Below are positions 8,657 to 15,730 of a DNA stretch of 64,000 bases, one piece after another. The stretch comes from JAWKXU01 sp020446465 (GTDB lineage Bacteria > Pseudomonadota > Alphaproteobacteria > Sphingomonadales > Sphingomonadaceae). The notes under the pieces are model-generated. The model was given only the letters and a program-made list of their open reading frames with translations. It was not told where the DNA came from and did no database searches. The translations under genes and the position numbers were made by a program. The first letter of the stretch is position 1, and the number at the start of each line of letters is the position of its first letter. Location of the stretch: contig JAWKXU010000002.1 in assembly GCA_041396845.1 (NCBI GenBank), positions 558,001 to 622,000 on the forward strand. The letters are read 5' to 3'.

Positions 8657-9274
8657 ATGTTCACAGGCATCATCACCGCCATCGGCACGATCAGCAAAGT
8701 TGAACAGCGCGGCGATCTGCATGTCACGATCGCTTGCCCGTTCGATCCCGATACGATTGCCATCGGCGCATCCATTGCCTGTTCCGGCGTTTGCCTGACC
8801 GTAGTGGAACGTGGCGGCAGCAAGGGGGATTGCTGGTTTACTGTCGACATTTCAGGCGAAAGCGTCGCACGCACTGTGCCATCCCGCTGGAGCGAAGGGC
8901 AACGCCTCAATCTGGAGCCAGCCTTGCGAATCGGTGATGAACTGGGCGGGCACATTGTCACCGGCCATGTCGATGCGGTGGGCACTGTTGTCAGCGCACT
9001 GCCCGAAGGGGATTCGACCCGGCTGACGATTTCCGCACCACCGGAAATGGCCCCCTATATCGCGCCCAAAGGCTCAATCACTGTCGATGGCGTGTCACTG
9101 ACTGTAAATGGCGTTGAAGATCAGGCGGATGGCTCCGTCCAGTTCGGCCTCAACATCATTCCGCATACGGGTGATGTCACTACCATCGGCCAGCTTGCCG
9201 CAGGCGATGGCGTGAATCTCGAAATCGATGTGCTGGCCCGTTATCTGCAACGCATGGAAAGCCTGCGCCGGTAA
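8657..9274 (+). CDS. ribE: Riboflavin synthase alpha subunit
   Basis: This 205-residue enzyme dismutates two lumazine molecules to riboflavin. It shows the two tandem lumazine-binding repeats: MFTGIITAIG at the start with SGVCLTVV, and GHIVTGHVDAVG with GVSLTVNGV in the second half. The ATG at 8657 has ACGGAG six bases upstream. It is probably cotranscribed with ribD. It meets the aminotransferase gene end to end with a one-base gap and no visible terminator. Confidence 0.97.
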   Translation: MFTGIITAIGTISKVEQRGDLHVTIACPFDPDTIAIGASIACSGVCLTVVERGGSKGDCWFTVDISGESVARTVPSRWSEGQRLNLEPALRIGDELGGHIVTGHVDAVGTVVSALPEGDSTRLTISAPPEMAPYIAPKGSITVDGVSLTVNGVEDQADGSVQFGLNIIPHTGDVTTIGQLAAGDGVNLEIDVLARYLQRMESLRR

Positions 9275-9275
9275 C

Positions 9276-10454
9276 TCACCCGACTACGGCAGCAAGGGCA
9301 CTCACGAAGTTTTCGATATTGCCCTTGGTCAGACCGGCGACGTTGATCCGGCCCGATCCGGCCATGTAAACGCCGTGATCTTCCCGCAGCTTCAGGATCT
9401 GGTCCTTGTCGAGCGAGAGGATCGAAAACAGCCCGTTCTGCGTGGCAAGCGGCGCAAGATCCATGCCCCCCACCCGATTATCGGCCGCCGCCATCATTTC
9501 CCGCATCAGCCGCATCCGTCCGCGCATTGCAGCCAGTTCATCCAGCCACATTTTCGTCAGGTCAGCATCTTCCAGCACGATCCGCGCCGCAGCCGCGCCA
9601 TGATCAGGCGGCTGCGACCAGTTGGTGCGCGCGAGATTATGTCCGTTGGTGAGGATACGCCCGGTCGATTCTGCGTCCTTGCCCAGAACATAAACCGCAC
9701 CCACGCGATCACGATACAGGCCAAAGTTCTTATCGCAGCTATAGCACACCAGCGCCTCTGGCACGGCGGCAAGCACAGCCCGCAGGCCATAGGCATCCTC
9801 GTCCATGCCCTGACCCAGCCCCTGATAGGCAAGGTCGATGATCGGCAGCAGGCCCTTGTCTGCCAGCAATCGGGCAATTTCATCCCATTGCGCAGGCGTA
9901 TAGTCGATCCCGGTCGGGTTGTGGCAGCAGCCGTGCAGCAGGATTGCATCGCCTGTCTCAGCACCAGCCACGGCAGCCCGCAATGCGTCCATATCTGCCG
10001 CACCATCCGGCCCCGCATGATTGAAGGTCACGGACTCGATCACCATTTCGCCAAACATCTGCGTGTGGTTCGGCCATGTCGGCGAACCGACGATCATCCG
10101 CCGCAGCCCGGCCCGCATCGCAAGGCCAAATGCAAGACGCAGCGCACCCGTCCCGCCCGGAGCCTGCATCCCGTCGATTCGGTCGCCCCAGGGGTGATCC
10201 GCACCGAAAATATGCGGAATCAGCGCGCGAACAAAGCCCATGTCGCCTTCCGGTCCGAGATAGGCTTTCGAATCCTGGCTCTGCACCAGGCGCTTTTCCG
10301 CTTCCTTGATCGCTGCAAAAACGGGAGTCGCGCCGGTTTCAGTGCGAAACACGCCGACGCCAAGATCAATCTTGTCGGTACGCGAATCCGCATCATAAAG
10401 CTTGATAAGCGCAAGGAGCGCATCGGCGGGCTGTTGTTTGAGGCTATCGAGCAT
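9276..10454 (-). CDS. Aspartate/aromatic amino acid aminotransferase (class I, PLP)
   Basis: This 392-residue fold-type I transaminase follows the TyrB/AspC pattern: DLGVGVFR near the start, CHNPTGIDY for the PLP-facing Asn, DLAYQGLGQG, and the lysine that binds PLP in CDKNFGLYRDRVG. It interconverts amino acids such as aspartate or the aromatics with 2-oxoglutarate. The ATG at 10454 has GGAG six bases upstream and is preferred over upstream in-frame starts at 10466 and 10490. TyrB versus AspC specificity cannot be settled from sequence alone. Confidence 0.93.
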   Translation of the reverse strand: MLDSLKQQPADALLALIKLYDADSRTDKIDLGVGVFRTETGATPVFAAIKEAEKRLVQSQDSKAYLGPEGDMGFVRALIPHIFGADHPWGDRIDGMQAPGGTGALRLAFGLAMRAGLRRMIVGSPTWPNHTQMFGEMVIESVTFNHAGPDGAADMDALRAAVAGAETGDAILLHGCCHNPTGIDYTPAQWDEIARLLADKGLLPIIDLAYQGLGQGMDEDAYGLRAVLAAVPEALVCYSCDKNFGLYRDRVGAVYVLGKDAESTGRILTNGHNLARTNWSQPPDHGAAAARIVLEDADLTKMWLDELAAMRGRMRLMREMMAAADNRVGGMDLAPLATQNGLFSILSLDKDQILKLREDHGVYMAGSGRINVAGLTKGNIENFVSALAAVVG

Positions 10455-10539
10455 AGCGCGCTCCATGCCGTCGCGCCGCGCAGTCTTCAAGGATGAAATA
10501 TGCGCGGACGAAAATTTTCGCGCGCTCGCCAGGCAAGCG

Positions 10540-11355
10540 TCAGAACGGGATCCATTTCTGCGTCTTGCGGAACTTCATGTAACCCGCATTGACGCCCAGC
10601 CGCAGGCCAACACCCATCCGGATCGGGATAAGCACGATATCCTTGACGCGAAGATAGCTGGCCGTGAACCCGCCAACTACATAAGCCTGCCCTTCAGCCG
10701 CAGGAAAACGGGTATAGAGATCCTCTGTATCATAGAGGTTATAGACCAGAACAAAGGTGTTCCCGGCATTCGCCCCAACATCAAAACCCACCGATGGCCC
10801 GGTCCAGTAAACCGGCTTTTGCCCTTCGATCTTGTGATACAAGGTGCCCGAACCGTAGCGCAGGCCAAAAATGATCGCCCCGCCGCCTTCACGCCCCACA
10901 ATGTAGCCATTGGGTTCGCCCTGTTCATCGAGCAGCGATTCGATCATCCGCGCAAGACCTTCCGCGCCCTTGCCGAAAACGCCTTCCGCCGCGCCGATGA
11001 GGTCATCCTTCTTGTAAGTCGCATCGCTTTCGGCCGCAGTTTGCGGATTGCTTGCAGCCTCGCTCGCGGCATCCGACGCATCCGCTGAGGGGGCGGTGCC
11101 AACCGGCTGTTCAAAACCCGGCGAAGCCTGTTCGGCCGGAGCACTTTGCGGCAATGGCGATGGGGTGGGTGATGGGGTGGAGGTTGGTGTCGGGCTCGAT
11201 ACAGGCGCAGCCAGATCGCTATCGATTCCGGCATTGGGGTCAATCGTTTCAACACCTTGGGCAAAGCCCGGCGCGGACATGCCAAGTGCAGCCAATGCTG
11301 CCAGCAATGCACCAGACATGCGCGCAGTGAAGAGTGAAAATCCCGTGATTTGCAT
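10540..11355 (-). CDS. EipA-like envelope protein (DUF1134)
   Basis: This 271-residue exported protein has a signal peptide ending near PGFAQG, a Pro/Thr/Ser/Ala-rich linker (about residues 50-105), then the DUF1134 domain (GFEVGAN-type core seen as GPSVGFDVGANAGNTFVLVYNL, ending MKFRKTQKWIPF). The Brucella family member EipA is a periplasmic protein needed for envelope integrity. The gene lies just outside the island, 32 bases beyond the point where the recombinase frame stops. Confidence 0.88.
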   Translation of the reverse strand: MQITGFSLFTARMSGALLAALAALGMSAPGFAQGVETIDPNAGIDSDLAAPVSSPTPTSTPSPTPSPLPQSAPAEQASPGFEQPVGTAPSADASDAASEAASNPQTAAESDATYKKDDLIGAAEGVFGKGAEGLARMIESLLDEQGEPNGYIVGREGGGAIIFGLRYGSGTLYHKIEGQKPVYWTGPSVGFDVGANAGNTFVLVYNLYDTEDLYTRFPAAEGQAYVVGGFTASYLRVKDIVLIPIRMGVGLRLGVNAGYMKFRKTQKWIPF

Positions 11356-11387
11356 GGTGAGAACCCGTCAGAAAGTCTTGTCTATCC

Positions 11388-13235
11388 TTACATAGAATCC
11401 ACTGCCGCTGAAGGAGCAATGAACCGGCGGCAGAGTGAGTCCGAAACGCGTTGAACCGAGTCTTGTGCAGACAAGAGAGGATTGTTGCACATGGACTTGC
11501 CGCCACCCCGACACGCCGTTATAGGGCGCCCTGCCGCAACCGATGCGGAGACGTGGGTGAGTGGCTGAAACCAGTTCCCTGCTAAGGAACCATACTCGTA
11601 AGGGTATCGAGGGTTCGAATCCCTCCGTCTCCGCCACTTCAGTCCCTGAGTGGGCACTGAGTTTACGCCACTTCCCGCCACAAGCGTCTGTAGCAGCCGG
11701 GACTTCGATCCCATGATGCGAACCTCGCCCTCGGCGACCTCGACACGCTGTGCAAGCGCGCGCAGGTGGTCGCGGCGATAGCCGCCACCTTCCAGCCGGA
11801 TACGCTCGCGGGCGGTTGCGGCGAACTTGCGCAGCATCTGCGGCGTTACCGCCTTCTGTCCTGAGTTCTGGAGCATGGTTTGCGCCCGGTCGGCGTCGGC
11901 CTTGGCCTGATCGCGAATAGCCTTGAGGCCGTCGATGCGGTCTTTCAGTGCCGGGTCGTCCAGATCGGCAATGCCTGCTTCGATAGCGTCATAGAGCCGC
12001 TTGAGGCGCAGTTCCGATTCTGTGGCGCGCTTGTTCAACTCGGCGATATGCTCGCGGCGGCGCTCGGCGTGTTCTTCCCTGCGGTCCAGCGCGGCGGCAA
12101 GGACGGTTTCCAGCCGCTCGGGTTGGAGTAGCTGTTTCTCAAGGTGGTCGGCGACCAGATCGTCCAGCTTCTCCATCGGCACGGCCATGCCCTCGCAGGC
12201 GGTCGGCCCCTGCCGCGCCTTCATCGAGCAGGAATAGTAGCGATAACGCCCGCCCTTGCCGGTTCGGATGGTCATGGCCCCGCCGCACTTGGCACAATGG
12301 ATAAGCCCGGTGAGCATGGTCGGGCCGCTGATGACGCGGGCGGGCATGACCTTGGGATTTCGGGCCTTGAGCAGCTTCTGAACCGCATCGAAGGTCTCGC
12401 GGTCGATGATGGGCGGGACCGGGACTGTCACGATCTCGCTGACCGGCTTCAATTCCTTGGTCTTGCTGCGCTTGTTGAACTCGTGTTCGCCCATATAGGT
12501 GCGGCGGGTGAGGATGCGGTGAACCTGACCGATGCCCCAACGCCCGCCGTCGCGGGTGAAGATGCGGCGGCTGTTGAGATAGGAGACAATGTTCTTGACG
12601 CCCATCTGGCCGGTGGTGCCGTCGCCTTCCAAGGCGAGACGATAGATCAGCCGCACCGTGTCGGCGTGGAGCGGGTCTATTTCCAGCTTCTTCTTGGTCT
12701 TGGCTCCGCGCTGCTCGGCCGCGACGGTTCGATAGCCGATAGGGGGAAGCGAGCCATTCCAGAAGCCTTGCCGCGCATTCTCCTTCAAGGCCCGCATGAC
12801 GTGCTTGGCGTTTTCCTTGGACTGGTATTCATCGAACAGCGCCATGATCTGCCGCATCATCACGTGCATGGGGTCATCCCCCATTTCCTGTGTGATCGAA
12901 ACCAGCTTCACGCCGTTCTTCGCCAGCTTGCGGACATAGAACTCAAGCTCGAAGTGATCGCGGAAGAACCGGCTGAACGAATGGACCACAACCACATCGA
13001 ACGGCGCGGGCTTGGACGTTCCCGCCTCGATCATGCGCTGGAACTCCGGGCGGCGGTCATTGGTAGCGGACGCGCCGGGTTCGATGAAGGTTTCCACCAG
13101 TTGCAGGCCGCGCGCCTCGCAATAGGCTTCGCCCTGCCGTTTCTGGTCGGGGATGGAAACATCATGCTCGGCCTGCCGCGCCGTCGAAACACGCAGATAA
13201 AGGGCGGCGCGCAGCCGCACGGTGGAAGCGGTCAT
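11388..13235 (-). CDS. Large serine recombinase (integrase), 3' end reading through tRNA-Ser
   Basis: The 615-residue protein has a resolvase catalytic domain with Ser17 in YLRVSTARQ, a recombinase domain (GYRT...TRRTYMGEHEFN), a zinc ribbon (HCAKCGG ... YYSCSMKA ... TACEG) and a coiled-coil region (about residues 385-470). The conserved body ends near residue 530. The last ~82 residues are the antisense of the tRNA and flanking core DNA (recognisable as RRRRDSNPRYPYEYGS) down to a stop at 11388. It presumably integrates and excises the island at the tRNA 3' end; the tail depends on the insertion site. Confidence 0.93.
   Translation of the reverse strand: MTASTVRLRAALYLRVSTARQAEHDVSIPDQKRQGEAYCEARGLQLVETFIEPGASATNDRRPEFQRMIEAGTSKPAPFDVVVVHSFSRFFRDHFELEFYVRKLAKNGVKLVSITQEMGDDPMHVMMRQIMALFDEYQSKENAKHVMRALKENARQGFWNGSLPPIGYRTVAAEQRGAKTKKKLEIDPLHADTVRLIYRLALEGDGTTGQMGVKNIVSYLNSRRIFTRDGGRWGIGQVHRILTRRTYMGEHEFNKRSKTKELKPVSEIVTVPVPPIIDRETFDAVQKLLKARNPKVMPARVISGPTMLTGLIHCAKCGGAMTIRTGKGGRYRYYSCSMKARQGPTACEGMAVPMEKLDDLVADHLEKQLLQPERLETVLAAALDRREEHAERRREHIAELNKRATESELRLKRLYDAIEAGIADLDDPALKDRIDGLKAIRDQAKADADRAQTMLQNSGQKAVTPQMLRKFAATARERIRLEGGGYRRDHLRALAQRVEVAEGEVRIMGSKSRLLQTLVAGSGVNSVPTQGLKWRRRRDSNPRYPYEYGSLAGNWFQPLTHVSASVAAGRPITACRGGGKSMCNNPLLSAQDSVQRVSDSLCRRFIAPSAAVDSM
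11547..11636 (+). tRNA. tRNA-Ser (anticodon GCU)
   Basis: This is a 90-nt class II tRNA. The 5' acceptor strand GGAGACG pairs with CGTCTCC before G-CCA at the 3' end. The anticodon loop CTGCTAA gives anticodon GCT (reads AGC/AGU). A long variable arm (ACTCGTAAGGGT region) and the T-loop GGTTCGAATCC are present. CCA is encoded. The 3' end is the left boundary of the mobile island, and the recombinase gene runs antisense through the whole tRNA. Confidence 0.97.
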
Positions 13236-13293
13236 GGCGATGGCTCCTTCTCAATTCTGGCTCGGCCGCAACCATCAGGCCGCATGACGGCGC

Positions 13294-13602
13294 TCAGGCC
13301 GCTTTCTCCAAAGGGCGCGCGCGCTCAATTCGCTCGCGTTCCTTGGGCGTGTTCATCACCTCCCAAAGATCGCTGCGCCGCTGCACGTTGAGCCAGAAGT
13401 CCGGGCTGTTGCCGAACACTCGCGCCAGAATCAGCGCCGTCGCCGCCGTCACGTTCCTGCGATTGCCGCACAGCTCGTTGACGTGCTTGCGCTGGACGCC
13501 CATCGCCTCGGCGAGCGCGCCCTGTGTCAGCCCCATCGGCTGCATAAACTCTTCGGTCAGTATCTCGCCGACGGTCGCCGGCTTGCGCTTGGTGGTCAGC
13601 AT
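13294..13602 (-). CDS. higA: HigA family antitoxin
   Basis: This is a 102-residue Xre-type helix-turn-helix protein: EILTEEFMQPMGLTQGALAEAMGVQRKHVNELCGNRR is the HigA/VapI-like DNA-binding segment, followed by SPDFWLNVQRRSDLW. It neutralises HigB and autoregulates the pair. The start at 13602 is chosen over an upstream frame that would overlap the toxin. The toxin-first order with a 13-base gap is the typical higBA arrangement. Confidence 0.92.
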   Translation of the reverse strand: MLTTKRKPATVGEILTEEFMQPMGLTQGALAEAMGVQRKHVNELCGNRRNVTAATALILARVFGNSPDFWLNVQRRSDLWEVMNTPKERERIERARPLEKAA

Positions 13603-13615
13603 CTTTGCCTCGCTC

Positions 13616-13912
13616 TCATCGGTAGCTGTGATCGTCCAGATAGATTCCGTCCGCCTCGCCGCGCTTGCCATCCCAGCGGAAGATCAACCGCCATTGCTGG
13701 TTGACCCGGATGGAATGGAAACCCGCCAGATTGCCGCGCAGCTTCTCGAAGTGATTGCTGGGCGGCACACGCAAGTCCTGATCGGTCACGGCGTCGTCAA
13801 TCATCTGGAGCTTGCGGAACAAGCGGGCTTCTAGGTCGGAAGGGATGTTGCGAGAGCGGATATCATCCACAAAGAAGGCCCGCAGCCAGTCGTCCCGAAA
13901 GCCTACGATCAC
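13616..13912 (-). CDS. higB: HigB family (RelE-like) toxin
   Basis: The 98-residue protein fits the RelE/HigB mRNA interferase family: KLQMIDDA, PPSNHFEKLRGNLAGFHSIRVNQQWRLIFRW-type core (about residues 50-82) and C-terminal YLDDHSYR, with the basic and His/Tyr residues expected at the active site. It likely cleaves mRNA on the ribosome when HigA is lost, and so would stabilise the island. Confidence 0.92.
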   Translation of the reverse strand: MIVGFRDDWLRAFFVDDIRSRNIPSDLEARLFRKLQMIDDAVTDQDLRVPPSNHFEKLRGNLAGFHSIRVNQQWRLIFRWDGKRGEADGIYLDDHSYR

Positions 13913-13974
13913 AGGTTCACTCCAACGATGGGTATATGTACCACACTATAACTCAGATTGCAATGGGAAACGGC

Positions 13975-14241
13975 TCAACTGTCCGGGCCAAAGAGTTCAT
14001 CGAACAAGTCGCCGAACCATCGCTCGAACACCTCGATCTCGGCTTCCGTGACCGGAACGGGATCGGGCCAGTCGTCGGTCACGGTCCATGTGTTGAGGTC
14101 ATGTTTGGGCGGCCTGCCGGGGAACGGCCACGGATAGCCCAGCAATTCCTCAAGCTGCTCAGACGCTGTGGGCGCTCGTTCGGCGTGCCGGAAACGGGAT
14201 GCCGTATCCGGCTTGTCGTCTTCCCTGCGATCAATAGTCAT
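13975..14241 (-). CDS. Small acidic island protein, unknown function
   Basis: The 88-residue frame starts at an ATG overlapping the end of the AlpA gene (4 codons of overlap). It is rich in Asp/Glu/Pro/Trp (LLGYPWPFPGRPPKHD, then an acidic tail FERWFGDLFDELFG). No domain is recognised. Overlap with alpA on the same strand suggests cotranscription. It may be an accessory transfer or excision factor, but nothing in the sequence proves it. Confidence 0.55.
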   Translation of the reverse strand: MTIDRREDDKPDTASRFRHAERAPTASEQLEELLGYPWPFPGRPPKHDLNTWTVTDDWPDPVPVTEAEIEVFERWFGDLFDELFGPDS

Positions 14242-14458
14242 CGAGGAAGTCGAACTCGTTACGCGAGCGTTGCCGCCACCCGGCGGGATCGGCAATCCAG
14301 CGGTTGATGTCGGATTCTCGCCATCCAGCGCCGTTAGTGCTGATCTTCAGTTGGGCCGGGAACGTGCCTTCGGCGATCTTGCGATAGATGGTGGACCGCG
14401 ACAGACCCGTGCGAGCGCGGACGGTGTTAAAGCGGATGATACGGTCTGGTTGACGCAT
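14231..14458 (-). CDS. AlpA family transcriptional regulator/excisionase-like
   Basis: This 75-residue winged helix-turn-helix protein has the AlpA signature: RARTGLSRSTIYRKIAEGTFPAQLKI, then GWRESDINRWIADP. AlpA-type proteins regulate integrases or act as recombination directionality factors in integrated elements. Here it lies upstream of higBA and the recombinase on the same strand, consistent with control of excision. Confidence 0.85.
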   Translation of the reverse strand: MRQPDRIIRFNTVRARTGLSRSTIYRKIAEGTFPAQLKISTNGAGWRESDINRWIADPAGWRQRSRNEFDFLDDY

Positions 14459-14780
14459 GATTGCGCTGCCTCCTGCTGGCTGTTTTTGACGATTGCAGAG
14501 ACCAGACAGAGCAACGAATTGTCATTGCGCAACAGATATTTACCGTTCGTAGTGCTGTAGCGTAGAAACGGCGGTAAAAAGGAAAACCATACGGGCCGAA
14601 ACCTCGGCCTCTGCCAAGGTCAATGCCGCGTGTGACGGAAGCGTCTGCCGCCAAGACTGCGGCCTGATTCGAAACTGATGCCGAGTTCGCGCCTACGCGA
14701 TCTTTGCAGCTTTGCGCCCAGCAGATACTGGTGCTGTATATGGATGGGTGAGGCGCGTAAAGCAGAGGGCGAGCGGCGCG
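14459..14780. other. Divergent intergenic region between alpA and the HEPN/LOTUS-like gene
   Basis: This non-coding stretch of 322 bases should hold divergent promoters for alpA (minus) and the downstream plus-strand gene. A 7-bp inverted repeat, TTTACCG at 14539-14545 and CGGTAAA at 14572-14578, is a possible operator. I see no RNA gene or terminator in it. Confidence 0.4.
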
Positions 14781-15650
14781 ATGACAACATTATCGGACGA
14801 CGCGCTGCAAACGATTCAGCGTGAAATACAGAGATTGCTGGGTCGATGCTTGCTGCGACTGCAACAGTACGAACGCCTTATCAAGGCAATCGTGGCACAT
14901 CACGAAATCTCGGGACCGCCTCACGCTCTGGAGGCCATCCGTGCGGCGCGCGTAACGGAGACCGCGCGCAAAACACTCGGCACACTGATCGGCGATCTCC
15001 TCGGATCGTATGTTGTCGTCAACGGAAACGAGACCCCACCCAAGGACATGATCAATTCATCAGAGGACACTGCCTCGTTCAGCTTTCGGATGCAGTTGGG
15101 CCTATCCGACACGGATTTTGCTCGGACAGAAAATGAACTTAGAGAATTGGTGCTGCTGCGGAACAGCTTGGTTCACCACTTCATCGACGATCACGACCTC
15201 TGGAGTTTGGAGGGATGCCGTGGTGCTCACGAGGCGTTGCTCGCTGCCTATAGCCGCATCGACCAACACTTTGAACAGCTTCGCGGGTGGGCAGAACATA
15301 TGGAACAAAGTCGGCGTCTGGCCGATGCCTTTGTTCGTTCGAATGAGTTTCGGGATTTGGTCATCAATGGCATTGCCCCGGACGGCAAGGTGGATTGGTC
15401 TGCCGCAGGCATCGTGCGCGCCTTGCGGGAAGCTGCTAAGGAATTGGCTGTCGATGGGTGGGCATCTATCACGGAGGCTGGCAAGTGGATTGCCGAGCGG
15501 TTCCCGGAACAGCTACCTGCAAAATATGGATGCGGCAGTTGGCGTCAGGTCGTGCATGAATCGCGCGCTTTCGAGATTCGTTACCTTGATATGAATGGTA
15601 AGCGCGCCGCGCGGTATCGGGAAAAAGAGAAGCCCGCGACCTCGCGCTGA
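14781..15650 (+). CDS. HEPN-motif plus OST-HTH/LOTUS-like protein, candidate RNA-targeting factor
   Basis: This is a 289-residue protein (start at the ATG preceded by AGAGGG). The first ~180 residues are helical and contain RNSLVH (Arg127 to His132), matching the R-x4-H catalytic motif of HEPN ribonucleases, in the usual context of a long helix with ELRELVLLRN. The C-terminal ~80 residues (WASITEAGKWIAERFPEQLP ... YGCGSWRQVVHES...FEIRY) resemble an OST-HTH/LOTUS RNA-binding domain. The domain calls come from reading motifs, not from a search. It stands alone between divergent alpA and convergent traA. Confidence 0.55.
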   Translation: MTTLSDDALQTIQREIQRLLGRCLLRLQQYERLIKAIVAHHEISGPPHALEAIRAARVTETARKTLGTLIGDLLGSYVVVNGNETPPKDMINSSEDTASFSFRMQLGLSDTDFARTENELRELVLLRNSLVHHFIDDHDLWSLEGCRGAHEALLAAYSRIDQHFEQLRGWAEHMEQSRRLADAFVRSNEFRDLVINGIAPDGKVDWSAAGIVRALREAAKELAVDGWASITEAGKWIAERFPEQLPAKYGCGSWRQVVHESRAFEIRYLDMNGKRAARYREKEKPATSR

Positions 15651-15730
15651 AATACGTTGGCGCTGCACGCGAAGGGGACAAAACTGGCAATCGCGCCCTC
15701 GGTGTCGAGTCGCACTATTCTTGGCGCACT

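Noticed and set aside
12144..13391. Long plus-strand open frame (415 codons) opposite the serine recombinase
   Set aside because: Shadow of a high-GC gene; no domain, no ribosome site, and the minus-strand product has all recombinase motifs.
13235..13671. HigA starting at 13671 with 23 extra residues
   Set aside because: The upstream part overlaps the toxin gene and is not antitoxin-like; the ATG at 13602 begins the family-typical sequence.
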